Source: Clostridium ihumii AP5 (lineage in GTDB: Bacteria > Bacillota > Clostridia > Clostridiales > Clostridiaceae). From it: a DNA stretch of 52,790 nucleotides. The translations under genes were made by a program, and so were the position numbers. Every line of letters begins with the position of its first letter. Position 1 is the first letter of the stretch. This document shows positions 1-8,480 of the stretch, one piece after another. The DNA is taken from positions 1 through 52,790 of the forward strand of contig NZ_CCAT010000068.1 in assembly GCF_000612845.1 (NCBI RefSeq). The letters are read 5' to 3'. Under the pieces are notes generated by a model that was not told the DNA's origin, did no database searches, and saw only the letters and a list, made by a program, of their open reading frames with translations.

Positions 1-84
1 ATTCTAATTCCATTTACTGATACACTAGGTGTAGTTTTTCGAACTCCTTCCCCATATATAATTTAAATTTATATTTTACAAGCT

Positions 85-298
85 CTATAGGGTTCCAAGT
101 TCAAACCAAAAATAAGAGTCTTATCAAAGAAGACTATTGATATTACAGTTTATTCTGATATCATGGTTGAAATCAATTAAGAACTAAGAATTAAGAGTGA
201 AAAACCTATAGCCTCCCTAATTATATTGGACAAAGTTAATTTTTAAAATATAGTGGACAGAAAGAGATTATTTTGAATTTAAACTTGAAATCCTATAT
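85..298. repeat. Degenerate copy of an interspersed MITE-like repeat (copy A)
   Basis: The left end reads TATAGGGTTCCAAGTT. The right end (about 270-298) reads AGAGATTATTTTGAATTT then AAACTTGAAATCCTATA, which is close to the reverse complement of the left end of the copy at 30283. An inner segment near 193-206 (AGAATTAAGAGTGA) also matches the 30.4-kb copy. No open reading frame is present. The region from 1 to 363 otherwise holds only the leader of the permease gene at 364. The boundaries are approximate because this copy is diverged. Confidence 0.5.
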
Positions 299-363
299 TA
301 TTTAATTACACAAGTTGTATTTAATATGAATTTTTAATTTTATAATTAGGAGGGTTTAATTAA

Positions 364-1116
364 ATGTTATTTAAATTATCTTTTCTTGCTATTGCTGGAT
401 TTTTTGCAGCTTTTATAGATGCTATTGCTGGTGGTGGTGGACTTATAAGTATGCCCGCTTACCTAATGGCTGGAATACCACCACATCTTAGTTTAGGTAC
501 CAATAAGTTTTCAGCTTCAATGGGATCTCTTACTAGTTCATATAATTTTTGCAAATCTGGCCTTGTTAATTTTAAACTAATTAAAATTTTAGCACCATTT
601 ACTTTTATAGGTGCAATATTAGGTGTAAAAACTGTTTTGCTCTTAGATGAAAGTTTTTTAAATGTTTTTGTTTTGTTTCTTATATTAGCCATTGGCATAT
701 ATACAATATTTTCAAAAAACATTGGTGCTGAAGATAACTTTACAGGGTTTAATAAGAAAAATCTAACACTAGGAATTATATTTGCATTTTCTCTTGGATT
801 TTATGATGGTTTCTTCGGACCTGGTACAGGCTCTTTTCTAGTATTTGGTTTAATAAAAATATATAAATTTGATTTTTTACATAGTACAGCTAATACTAAA
901 TGTTTAAATTTTATAAGTAACATTACAGCACTATTAACATTTGCCTTAAATAATTCTATAAACTATAAAATTGGATTTATTGTTGCTATATTTATGGTAT
1001 TAGGCGCTAAGTTTGGTACTAAAATAGCAATAAATAAAGGCTCCAAACTAATAAAGCCTATATTTATAACTATGTCATTAGCTGTAGCTTTAAAAATGCT
1101 AATAAATCTAATTTAA
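364..1116 (+). CDS. TauE/SafE (TSUP) family membrane permease
   Basis: 250 residues with about seven to eight hydrophobic segments. The N-terminal segment contains AAFIDAIAGGGGLISMPA, which is the glycine-rich signature of the TauE/SafE (TSUP) family. A second family motif, GFYDGFFGPGTGSFL, begins the second half, reflecting the internal duplication of these transporters. The start is supported by AGGAGG about 10 bases upstream. TSUP proteins move sulfite, sulfonates or other small organic anions across the cytoplasmic membrane, but the substrate cannot be read from the sequence and no neighbouring gene suggests one. It stands alone on the plus strand and is followed by a long hairpin at 1121-1200. 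Confidence 0.85.
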   Translation: MLFKLSFLAIAGFFAAFIDAIAGGGGLISMPAYLMAGIPPHLSLGTNKFSASMGSLTSSYNFCKSGLVNFKLIKILAPFTFIGAILGVKTVLLLDESFLNVFVLFLILAIGIYTIFSKNIGAEDNFTGFNKKNLTLGIIFAFSLGFYDGFFGPGTGSFLVFGLIKIYKFDFLHSTANTKCLNFISNITALLTFALNNSINYKIGFIVAIFMVLGAKFGTKIAINKGSKLIKPIFITMSLAVALKMLINLI

Positions 1117-1120
1117 AAGA

Positions 1121-1200
1121 AGAAAGTATTTAAGTTCTACTAATACATTGTCATAGCTTATATAAAGTCTATGCTAAATTAGTTAACTTAAATACTTTCT
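1121..1200. terminator. Long nested hairpin, probable bidirectional transcription end
   Basis: Perfect 16-base arms, AGAAAGTATTTAAGTT at 1121-1136 and its reverse complement at 1185-1200, enclose smaller complementary pairs (ACTAAT/ATTAGT and CATAG/CTATG). Nearly the whole 80 bases can fold into one rod. It lies between the convergent permease gene and the zinc-ribbon gene, so a bidirectional terminator is the simplest reading. The run of T after it is weak and the loop is unusually large for a terminator. Confidence 0.5.
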
Positions 1201-1231
1201 ATATATTTATATTATATGCAAATGTAGTTTT

Positions 1232-1477
1232 TTATAACACCTTTCTTATTTCTTCTATCTGAAAATCTTTTATGAATTTATTATTTCCTTCATCTTTTAA
1301 TATTAAATAAATTTTACTATCATCAAACTTTAACACTGATCCTTTTCTTTTAGTTCCTATAATATTAACAGATGTACCTTGAACAATTTTCTTTAAGTGA
1401 TTTGCCCCACAATATTTACAAACTTCATCATTCTCACATAACCTTTTGCATTCTGTACAATAATAAATTTTCCTCAT
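1232..1477 (-). CDS. Small zinc-ribbon protein, function unknown
   Basis: 81 residues, starting MRKIYYCTECKR. Two cysteine pairs, CTEC near residues 7-10 and CKYC about 12 residues later, form a probable rubredoxin-like zinc ribbon. The C-terminal half is a short beta-rich, charged domain. I chose the ATG at 1477 because AAAGGGGGAA precedes it at good spacing; an in-frame longer version from 1510 would place this ribosome site inside the gene. I do not recognise the family. Single gene, convergent with the upstream permease. Confidence 0.65.
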   Translation of the reverse strand: MRKIYYCTECKRLCENDEVCKYCGANHLKKIVQGTSVNIIGTKRKGSVLKFDDSKIYLILKDEGNNKFIKDFQIEEIRKVL

Positions 1478-1589
1478 AAAAATTCCCCCTTTAATATAAT
1501 GTAATTTCAAAATCTATTTTATACTTATGAATAAAATTATCTTAAATTCTAATTTAAATACTCATAAGCTAAATTTTATTTTTAAAAAT

Positions 1590-1637
1590 AAGCTAAGTGC
1601 GGGTTGTTTAAAATAATTTTAAATGTACACTTAGCTT
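1590..1637. repeat. Intergenic hairpin in the divergent region 1478-1825
   Basis: AAGCTAAGTG (1590-1599) pairs perfectly with CACTTAGCTT (1628-1637), and TTTAAAAT/ATTTTAAA pair inside. The surrounding 350-base gap separates the divergent genes at 1477 and 1826 and shows nothing else that I can name. It could be a regulatory dyad or a terminator of an unrecognised short transcript. Confidence 0.4.
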
Positions 1638-1825
1638 TTAATAATATGTTGTTTCTTATATTATAATTTTAGCAAAATAAATCTCTAATATTCTTATTTT
1701 TACCAATTATTAACTATTTATTTATATTTTATATTCACTTTTCATTTTCTACTTCACAAATATGAATATAAAATTTATAATTGTATTAATACTTTTATCA
1801 TAATTTTGAAAGGATAGTTTTTATT

Positions 1826-2149
1826 ATGATGGTTATACTTTATATAATAGTAATTATTATATTTTTCTTTTTTGCTAAAAATAACTATAGAAAGAGAACT
1901 GAATTAATAAATAAAAATATTGAAGAATTTATTGTTGATATATTATCTAACTATAATTTATTAAATGTAGATAATCAAAATAAACTAATTTTGTCTTTGG
2001 ATAATAATGAAAAATATTATTTTGACTCTATTATAAATAATAATTTTCCTTATAGTTCAAATATGAATGTTGTTCAATCTTATATGTTACATTTACAACA
2101 AATTATGGATAAAATAAAAATTTTATCTCATAATCAAAATAAATTATAA
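1826..2149 (+). CDS. Small membrane-anchored protein, function unknown
   Basis: 107 residues. Residues 2-17 (VILYIIVIIIFFFF region) form one strongly hydrophobic helix followed by a positive NYRKR stretch, so the C-terminal 85 residues probably lie in the cytoplasm. That part is rich in Asn, Lys and Leu and looks helical. A GAAAGGA site lies about 11 bases before the ATG. The following gene begins 37 bases after the stop on the same strand, so the two small proteins may be co-expressed. No family recognised. Confidence 0.55.
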   Translation: MMVILYIIVIIIFFFFAKNNYRKRTELINKNIEEFIVDILSNYNLLNVDNQNKLILSLDNNEKYYFDSIINNNFPYSSNMNVVQSYMLHLQQIMDKIKILSHNQNKL

Positions 2150-2186
2150 TTTATGGAATTTTTATATTTTAGAAGGAGTGATATTT

Positions 2187-2537
2187 ATGAAAAGATGTAA
2201 CAAAAAAAAATCTAATGGCGTTTCTCCTGTTAAAGCTGCTATGGCAGTAGCTGGTATAGCTGCTACTTCAATATTTTTATATGAACAATTTAATAAAATG
2301 CATGATAAAAAAATAAGACAGTGTTTTGAAAGATTTGAATGCAATTTTGATGATGAGGACGAAACACTTTATGAATGTGATGATTTAGATGATAATTTTG
2401 GAACAATAGCTGTTGATAATAAGGATGAGCATTCTTGTTGTTGTGGAAATGATTGTGGTTGTAATAATAACATTGATTCATCAAACGAAAAAAAGGAAGA
2501 TACTCTATCTTCAAATGATGATAAAAATAATGCTTAA
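2187..2537 (+). CDS. Small membrane protein with acidic, cysteine-rich tail
   Basis: 116 residues. The start is MKRCNKKK at 2187, with AGAAGGAG eight bases upstream; a GTG nine bases earlier overlaps that site and is unlikely. A hydrophobic stretch (VKAAMAVAGIAATSIFLY, about residues 13-30) may insert in the membrane. The rest is very acidic, with many Asp and Glu residues, and contains CCCGNDCGC, which could bind a metal ion. Function unknown. It is followed by a strong bidirectional terminator. Confidence 0.6.
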   Translation: MKRCNKKKSNGVSPVKAAMAVAGIAATSIFLYEQFNKMHDKKIRQCFERFECNFDDEDETLYECDDLDDNFGTIAVDNKDEHSCCCGNDCGCNNNIDSSNEKKEDTLSSNDDKNNA

Positions 2538-2594
2538 AATTATATAAGATTTCAATACATTGATAAATTTAATTTTTGAATATATTTTAATCAA

Positions 2595-2638
2595 AAAGAA
2601 AAAAGACTAATTACATTAGCCTTTTTTCTTTTTATCTT
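2595..2638. terminator. Bidirectional intrinsic terminator
   Basis: An A-rich arm ending in GACTAAT, the short loop TACA and a complementary ATTAGCC arm followed by a T-rich run form a strong stem flanked by A and T tracts. It serves the plus-strand gene ending at 2537 and the minus-strand pan operon ending at 2643. Confidence 0.85.
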
Positions 2639-2642
2639 AATG

Positions 2643-3026
2643 CTATTTTATTTCTCCATGTTTTTCATAATTACATATAGTATCTATTTGATTGTTTTCA
2701 TTTACAAACACAACCTTAGGTTTATGATTTTTTATTTCTTGATCTTCTAAATCGCAATATGCCATTATTATCACTTTATCTCCTACATTAACACACTTCG
2801 CTGCTGCACCATTTAAACAAATCATTCCACTTCCTCTATCTCCTGCAATTGTATATGTTTCTAATCTATTACCATTATCTATATCTACTACTTGTACTTT
2901 TTCATATTCTAATATATCTGATTTCTCTAGAAGTTCCTCATCTATTGTTATACTTCCTACATAATTTAAATTCGCTTCCTTAACAATAGCTCTGTGTATC
3001 TTAGCTTTTAACATAGTTAATCTCAT
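2643..3026 (-). CDS. panD: Aspartate 1-decarboxylase (PanD proenzyme)
   Basis: 127 residues, the normal length. It makes beta-alanine from aspartate for pantothenate. The N-terminus [13 protein letters not shown] and the processing site YVGSI are typical: the chain cleaves between Gly24 and Ser25, and Ser25 becomes the pyruvoyl cofactor. The start at 3026 aligns Ser25 with the E. coli enzyme. The C-terminal extension after AYCDLEDQE is common in Firmicutes. Last gene of the panG-B-C-D operon, 13 bases after panC and followed by a terminator. Confidence 0.96.
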   Translation of the reverse strand: MRLTMLKAKIHRAIVKEANLNYVGSITIDEELLEKSDILEYEKVQVVDIDNGNRLETYTIAGDRGSGMICLNGAAAKCVNVGDKVIIMAYCDLEDQEIKNHKPKVVFVNENNQIDTICNYEKHGEIK

Positions 3027-3039
3027 AATAGCACCTCAT

Positions 3040-3888
3040 CTATTCTCTATTAAATGTAAAATTATCAATAAGTCTAGTTTTTCCTATATAAACTGCAATA
3101 GCAACTAAAATACTATTTTCTATTTTCTTTACAGGTTTCAGTGTTTTACTATCTACTACTTCTACATAATCTATTTTTGCTAAGGGTTCTTCTTTTATAA
3201 CTCCTTTTATAACATTAATTACATTTTCTCCTGAAGCTTCACCATTTTTTAATTTTTTTAGTGCTAAATTTAATGATTTATTTAATATTAATGCTGCTAC
3301 TCTTTCTTCCTTAGACAAATACGTATTTCTAGAACTTTTAGCTAATCCATCTTTTTCTCTTATTATTGGACACCCTACTACATCTATATTAAAATTTAAA
3401 TCTTCTACCATCTTTTTTACAACTGCTAATTGCTGTGCATCCTTTTCTCCAAAGTAAGCTCTATCTGCCATTGTAATGTTAAATAACTTACTTACAACAG
3501 TGCATACGCCTCTAAAATGTATTGGTCTTGATGCACCACAAAGTCCTTCTGTTAATCCTTGAACATTTATATATGTAGAAGCATTATTTTTGTACATCTC
3601 AACCGGTTCTGGATTAAAAACTACATCTACACCACAACTTTCGCACAACTCTCTGTCTTTTTCTATATTTCTTGGATAACTTTCCAAATCTTCATTAGGT
3701 CCAAATTGAGTAGGATTTACAAATACACTTACTATAACTTTATCATTTTCTTTTCTAGCTTTCTTTATAAGACTTTCATGTCCTTCATGTAAATATCCCA
3801 TTGTTGGAACAAGTCCTATAGTCTTACCTTCTTTTTTCCACTCACTCACTAAATCTTTAATCTCTGATATATTTTTTATTAAAACCAT
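3040..3888 (-). CDS. panC: Pantothenate synthetase (PanC)
   Basis: 282 residues. It joins pantoate and beta-alanine with ATP. The family motifs are clear: VPTMGYLHEGHESLI with the HxGH nucleotide site near the N-terminus, FVNPTQFGPNEDL, YFGEKDAQQ and LAKSSRNTYLS. I place the start at 3888 (MVLIKN), preceded by GGGGGAG, which gives the usual family length; a longer in-frame ATG at 3906 would place that site inside the gene and has no obvious site of its own. Third gene of the pantothenate operon. Confidence 0.96.
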   Translation of the reverse strand: MVLIKNISEIKDLVSEWKKEGKTIGLVPTMGYLHEGHESLIKKARKENDKVIVSVFVNPTQFGPNEDLESYPRNIEKDRELCESCGVDVVFNPEPVEMYKNNASTYINVQGLTEGLCGASRPIHFRGVCTVVSKLFNITMADRAYFGEKDAQQLAVVKKMVEDLNFNIDVVGCPIIREKDGLAKSSRNTYLSKEERVAALILNKSLNLALKKLKNGEASGENVINVIKGVIKEEPLAKIDYVEVVDSKTLKPVKKIENSILVAIAVYIGKTRLIDNFTFNRE

Positions 3889-3935
3889 TTTACTCCCCCA
3901 TATCATTTTTATGATTTTTAACCCACTTTTTCAAA

Positions 3936-4763
3936 CTAATATAATTTCTGTATTATTTCATCTTCAATTTTGAATGTATGTTCTTCACTTGGAAAAGTTT
4001 CACTATTAACTTCATCTATATATAGTTTAAATCCTGATGACATTTTTTCTCCTATATTTGAAAATGTCTTAACAAATTTAGGTTTAAAATCATTAAACAT
4101 TCCAAGCATATCTTGATAAACTAATATTTGTCCATCACACTTATTTCCAGCCCCTATTCCTATTGTTGGTATATCTATAGACTTAGTTATAATTTCTGCT
4201 AATTTGGCTGGAACACATTCTAATACAATAGCAAAAGCTCCTGATTTTTCAATTTCTTTTGCTTCTTCTATTAATTGTTTAGCAGCTTTTTCACTTTTCC
4301 CCTGTACCTTAAATCCGCCTATAGAGTTTATAGATTGTGGTGTTAGTCCTATATGCCCCATAACAGGAATAGATGCTTTTGTAATAGCCGCTATCTTTTC
4401 GCACATATCTTTTCCACCTTCTAATTTAACAGCATGAGCATGTCCTTCCTTTATTAATCTCCCTGCATTATATACAGCATTACTAGTAGATACTTGATAT
4501 GACATAAATGGCATGTCAGCAACCACTAATGCACTTTTGCATCCTCTTGCTACTGCCTTAGTATGATGAATCATATCTTCCATTGTTACTGATAAAGTAT
4601 TTTCATAGCCAAGGCAAACCATGCCTAATGAATCACCTACAAGTATTCCATTTATTCCACTTTCATCAATTAATTTTGCCATAGAATAATCATATGCTGT
4701 AAGCATTGTAATTTTTTCATTATTATCTTTTCTATTTTGAAATGTGACTACTGTATTCTTCAT
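3936..4763 (-). CDS. panB: 3-methyl-2-oxobutanoate hydroxymethyltransferase (PanB)
   Basis: 275 residues. It transfers a hydroxymethyl group from methylene-tetrahydrofolate to ketoisovalerate, giving ketopantoate. Motifs include [27 protein letters not shown] with the Mg-binding aspartate, [24 protein letters not shown] and [21 protein letters not shown]. The ATG overlaps the upstream gene by four bases, indicating translational coupling with the probable ketopantoate reductase. Confidence 0.97.
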   Translation of the reverse strand: MKNTVVTFQNRKDNNEKITMLTAYDYSMAKLIDESGINGILVGDSLGMVCLGYENTLSVTMEDMIHHTKAVARGCKSALVVADMPFMSYQVSTSNAVYNAGRLIKEGHAHAVKLEGGKDMCEKIAAITKASIPVMGHIGLTPQSINSIGGFKVQGKSEKAAKQLIEEAKEIEKSGAFAIVLECVPAKLAEIITKSIDIPTIGIGAGNKCDGQILVYQDMLGMFNDFKPKFVKTFSNIGEKMSSGFKLYIDEVNSETFPSEEHTFKIEDEIIQKLY

Positions 4764-5620
4764 AACCCTTCTCCTAAAAATCCTTCTATACTTTTATAAT
4801 CTTTGTTTACATTTTTCATTTTTGCAATGTTTAATAGTTCCTTACTTAAAAGTTTATATATTTCCTTGTCATTTTCATTTAACTTTTCATAATGTTTAAT
4901 TATAGTTTCTACATCATTTCTTTCTATTGGACCAGTTAAACTATCTATTATTCCATTTTCCATTATGTTTTTAATATTATTGATAATTAATGGATTTAAA
5001 GCCTTTAAAGCTTCTTCTTCTTTAAATCCATATGTTTTCAAATATGATTTAGACATATTTATTAAAGCTAATACAAAATTACTAGATATTACACTAGCTG
5101 CATGATATAGTGTCTTGTCTTTTTTATTAATTATCTTTACATCATTACCAAGACTATTAAATGCACTTTTTATATTATTTATATATCTACTATCACCTTC
5201 TAAGGTTATAAATGCATTTTTTAAACTTTTATAGGAATTATATTTATCACAAATTGCAAATAATGGGTGTATTGAATATCCGTAGGCACCAAACTGTTCT
5301 ATATGTGTAAAAACATCTGAGGATAATGTTCCACTAAAATGACAAATAACTCTTTTCGAAATGTTATATTCTCGTAATTCACTCCAAATATTTAATATTT
5401 CATCATCTGGAGTTGAGACACAAATTATATCACTCTCATTTACTATATCTTTAATACTTAAATAAAATTTAGAATTTGTAAATATAGATGCTTCTTTTGA
5501 GGATAAATTGTTTTTACTATAATATCCACTTAATTTAAATTTATTTTCACTTAGATACTTTCCAAAGGAAAATCCTACTTTTCCTGCTCCAATAAATCCA
5601 ATTTTTATAAATACCACCAC
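4760..5620 (-). CDS. panG: Rossmann-fold/DUF2520 protein, probable ketopantoate reductase (PanG type)
   Basis: About 283-287 residues. An N-terminal NAD(P)-binding motif ([11 protein letters not shown]) is followed by the DUF2520-type C-terminal helical domain ([16 protein letters not shown]). It is not the classical PanE. Francisella PanG, reported with homologues in Clostridium and Enterococcus, is a ketopantoate reductase of this architecture, and coupling to panB by a four-base overlap supports that role here. The start is unclear. GTG codons at 5620 and 5617 lie inside the purine-rich AAGGTGGTGG, while the codon matching the usual initial Met of [10 protein letters not shown] is ATA at 5606-5608, about eight bases after that site. 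Confidence 0.75.
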   Translation of the reverse strand: MVVFIKIGFIGAGKVGFSFGKYLSENKFKLSGYYSKNNLSSKEASIFTNSKFYLSIKDIVNESDIICVSTPDDEILNIWSELREYNISKRVICHFSGTLSSDVFTHIEQFGAYGYSIHPLFAICDKYNSYKSLKNAFITLEGDSRYINNIKSAFNSLGNDVKIINKKDKTLYHAASVISSNFVLALINMSKSYLKTYGFKEEEALKALNPLIINNIKNIMENGIIDSLTGPIERNDVETIIKHYEKLNENDKEIYKLLSKELLNIAKMKNVNKDYKSIEGFLGEGL

Positions 5621-5841
5621 CTTAAATATAGATTTTTAAATTTTTAATAAAAATTTAAAATAATTTATTTTTATCTAATGCTTCTAAAAATTATTTCGCT
5701 ATTAATTCTTTAGAAATATAAATACATTAGTTAAATAAAAAAATTTTCAAATATTTTTTCTATAAAAATTTAAATTTTTTGGTATCCAAAATTCATATAA
5801 TTTTTGAATCCATACATAATTTAATTTTTTTCAGTGATACT

Positions 5842-5955
5842 ATAATTTATACTTGTATTTAAACAAGCTAGTCTCATTCATTCGATATGAGCTGTCATTT
5901 TGTTCATTAATTTGTTTGGTGTAGTTCTTTCTGATACTACCCAAGTATAATTTAT
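5842..5955. other. Intergenic dyad with a branched fold (possible structured leader)
   Basis: ATAATTTATACTTG at 5842-5855 and its near-perfect reverse complement at 5942-5955 (13 of 14) close a 114-base region. Inside are GTAGT/ACTAC (921-925 with 936-940 of this kilobase), AAACAA/TTGTTT (5861-5866 with 5912-5917) and a nested CTCAT/ATGAG (5873-5877 with 5887-5891). This resembles a multi-stem junction. It lies 222 bases before the panG-panB-panC-panD genes and 320 bases before the plus-strand gene at 6275. The rest of the 654-base gap is AT-rich, apart from a 10-base hairpin at 6189-6217. Confidence 0.4.
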
Positions 5956-6274
5956 CATAATTTTATATATTGTTCAAATATTATTAATTTTTAAGTATTA
6001 TACTAATACTTAACACTTAAATTAATATTTTCCATTTATGTTTAATTATATCATTTTTTTATTTTCATTTTAAACTTAAAACACTATATAAAACTAATTA
6101 CAGTTAAATTAATGATAAAACTTTTAACTATTTAAATATTAAATTTAAGTAGTTTCTTATTTATAAAATTTTATAGATATATACATTTAATAAATATTTT
6201 ACACGGGAATATTTATTATTTTTAATATATTTAAACATTAAAAATTCTTAAAATGGAAAGGAGTATATATTATT

Positions 6275-6646
6275 ATGATGGTTACACTTACTGTTAGAAA
6301 TCTTATGAATTTAGGTTTATGGGGAAGACTTTGTGAATACAAAGGTTGGGATAAACAGATAGTTAGAGAAGGACTAATTGCTCCAGATACAGAAATTGAA
6401 TTTGACGACGAATTTTTAAAGAAAGATATAGTGCCAATAGAAGATCTTAAAGTATTTTTATTTAATATTAGTAGTGAAGATGCTTTATATTGTGGTACAG
6501 TTTTAGCAAAAGATTTAGATGATGCTAGAATTAGATTAGGTACTATCCATAATGTAAATAAAGTAACTACTATTCAAGAAATAACAAAAGAACAACTATA
6601 TAATATGAAAAACAAGCACTTAGTCTTAGCAAGAATCCCACTTTAG
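6275..6646 (+). CDS. Conserved-looking hypothetical protein
   Basis: 123 residues, soluble and slightly acidic, beginning MMVTLTVRNLMNLGLWGRL. A good AAAGGAG lies about 11 bases before the first of two tandem ATG codons. I do not recognise the family and see no membrane segment or metal motif; the C-terminal part (QEITKEQLYNMKNKHLVLARIP) looks like a compact alpha/beta end. A 10-base inverted repeat (AATAAATATT/AATATTTATT) lies about 58 bases upstream and may be an operator. Single gene ended by a strong terminator, and not part of the eut locus, which runs on the other strand. Confidence 0.65.
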   Translation: MMVTLTVRNLMNLGLWGRLCEYKGWDKQIVREGLIAPDTEIEFDDEFLKKDIVPIEDLKVFLFNISSEDALYCGTVLAKDLDDARIRLGTIHNVNKVTTIQEITKEQLYNMKNKHLVLARIPL

Positions 6647-6665
6647 TATTATAATTTTTAATAAT

Positions 6666-6705
6666 AAAAAAAGATATGCTTATTTAATTTAAGCATATCT
6701 TTTTT
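6666..6705. terminator. Bidirectional terminator at the end of the eut locus
   Basis: AAAAGATATGCTTA and TAAGCATATCTTTT pair perfectly around a six-base loop, with A and T tracts on both sides. It ends the gene at 6275-6646 on the plus strand and the eut operon after eutQ on the minus strand. Confidence 0.9.
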
Positions 6706-6765
6706 GGGGTAAATTTTAATATATGAAAATTTAATCTGCTATTTAAATCATCTTATATTATTTTT

Positions 6766-7236
6766 TTAGTTTTGTTCTGCCCAGTTTGCTGGATAAGTTG
6801 TATATGTAAACTTAGCATACTTAGGAACTGTAAAATGTATTGAAGATTTTGCAGGAATAAATATTAAATCACCTTTATTTCCTACAATTTTTTCTCCATT
6901 TATATCTATTTCTAGACTTCCTTCTATTATATAGTCTATTTCATCATAGTTTAATGTCCATGCAAAGCTAGTTTCTTTCATTTCCATAACTCCACATCCA
7001 AGTCTTGGACTTTCTTCTAATGTTAAAACATCTTTTAAGTAAACTTGATCCCCTTCTTTTCCTGTATCAAATTTTTCAGGTTTTACAGTTTCAGTTTTTA
7101 TTGAAATAACTCCGTTTTTACCAACTGTTTTTTCAAAATCAGGAGCTTTCTCTTCTGTAGCTTGTGCTTGTCCTAATTTTTCAGTTATTATTTTTCTTAC
7201 TATTTCTTCGATTAATGATTCATTTAAATTTTCCAT
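6766..7236 (-). CDS. eutQ: Ethanolamine utilisation cupin protein EutQ
   Basis: 156 residues. The C-terminal domain (about residues 60-150) is a cupin beta-barrel of the EutQ family, with DEIDYIIEGSLEI and GDLIFIPAKSSIHF. Salmonella EutQ has been reported to act as an acetate kinase needed for anaerobic ethanolamine growth. The first 20 residues (LNESLIEEIVRKIITEKL) form an amphipathic helix like microcompartment encapsulation peptides, so it may be packed in the shell. Last gene of the eut operon, 47 bases after eutH. Confidence 0.92.
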   Translation of the reverse strand: MENLNESLIEEIVRKIITEKLGQAQATEEKAPDFEKTVGKNGVISIKTETVKPEKFDTGKEGDQVYLKDVLTLEESPRLGCGVMEMKETSFAWTLNYDEIDYIIEGSLEIDINGEKIVGNKGDLIFIPAKSSIHFTVPKYAKFTYTTYPANWAEQN

Positions 7237-7283
7237 AACAAAATCTCCTTTTTAACCTTTTATATTTTTATATTTTTATATTT

Positions 7284-8375
7284 TTATGCTTCTTTTTTGC
7301 TTGCTACGTTTTTAGTCATTAACATAGCTACCATTACAGCTGTAACTCCACCAACTAATTTACCAATTATCATTGGAGTAATTAATTCTTGGTTAACTCC
7401 TGCTGCAAATCCTAAGTGATCTCCAAATACGAATGCTGCACTTACTGCAAAAGCAACGTTTATTATTTTTCCTCTTTCATCCATATCTTTCATCATTCCG
7501 AACATTGGTATACTATTTGCAAGTGATGCTATCATACCAGCTGCTGCAACATCGTTCATCTTTAATAATGATCCAACTTTCATAAGTGGCTTCTTGAATA
7601 CTTTTGTTATAAAGTGTACTAATGGATAAGCTCCAGCTAAGATTATAGCTATATCTCCAACAACTGCTACACCTTCTCCAATTGGTGCCATTCCTGGTAT
7701 AACTACAAATCCTGTTGCGCTTTCTATACATGCTGCTACAAGACCTAAAGTTATTACTATAGTTATAAATTTACCAAAGTAAGTAAATCCTTTTATCATT
7801 CCATTTGGTATAAGTTTTAATCCTAATGCTATAAGTACTGCAAATAATATAATTGGAGTTAAGTTTTTAAGAACTAACATAGCTGGTAATCCTGAAACTA
7901 CTCCCCCTACAAATGTTCCTACTGGTACTGTTATAATTCCTGCTAAAACACCTTTAGCTAAGTATTGTTGATCATTCTTCTCTATTATTCCTAATGCTAC
8001 TGGTATAGTAAATACTATTGTAGGTCCCATCATTGATCCTAATATTAATCCTGCAAATGGCGCTACTTGTGCGTTCTCTGCTAATTGTTGAGCTAATTGA
8101 TATCCACCCATATCACAAGCAAGTAAAGTAGTTGCAAACATTGAAGGGTCTGCTCCTAATGCTTTATATAGTGGTACTACTACTGGTTTTAATAAATCAG
8201 CTAAAACTGGAGCTAAACACATTGCTCCTATCATTGCTAAAGCAAGTGAACCCATAGCCATAAAACCTTCTTCAAACTGTTCACCATATCCAAACTTATT
8301 TCCTAAAAGTTTGTCTACAGCTCCTATTACTAGGAATGCCATCATAATATACACAATAATTTCATTAATGCTCAT
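7284..8375 (-). CDS. eutH: Ethanolamine transporter EutH
   Basis: 363 residues, about ten to eleven membrane segments. Family features include FEEGFMAMGSLALAMIGAM near residues 35-55, LACDMGGYQLAQQLA and the late FGDHLGFAAGVN. EutH admits ethanolamine across the membrane, mainly at low pH when it is charged. The start is the ATG at 8375 preceded by AGAGGTG; an upstream in-frame GTG lies within that site. A 105-base gap with small AT-rich hairpins separates it from the shell gene upstream. Confidence 0.95.
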   Translation of the reverse strand: MSINEIIVYIMMAFLVIGAVDKLLGNKFGYGEQFEEGFMAMGSLALAMIGAMCLAPVLADLLKPVVVPLYKALGADPSMFATTLLACDMGGYQLAQQLAENAQVAPFAGLILGSMMGPTIVFTIPVALGIIEKNDQQYLAKGVLAGIITVPVGTFVGGVVSGLPAMLVLKNLTPIILFAVLIALGLKLIPNGMIKGFTYFGKFITIVITLGLVAACIESATGFVVIPGMAPIGEGVAVVGDIAIILAGAYPLVHFITKVFKKPLMKVGSLLKMNDVAAAGMIASLANSIPMFGMMKDMDERGKIINVAFAVSAAFVFGDHLGFAAGVNQELITPMIIGKLVGGVTAVMVAMLMTKNVASKKEA

Positions 8376-8480
8376 ATATCGCACCTCTTTTCTTAAATTT
8401 TAAACTGCTTATTAGAGAAATATCTCTATGTTGAAATTTAAATTAAATTTCTATATTATCATCTTTAAAACTATATTGAT

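Noticed and set aside
1-84. 3' end of an upstream gene
   Set aside because: No frame with a convincing protein ends here, so I left it unannotated.
459-722. Minus-strand open frame inside the permease gene
   Set aside because: It is a shadow frame without a ribosome site; the plus-strand frame has clear family motifs.
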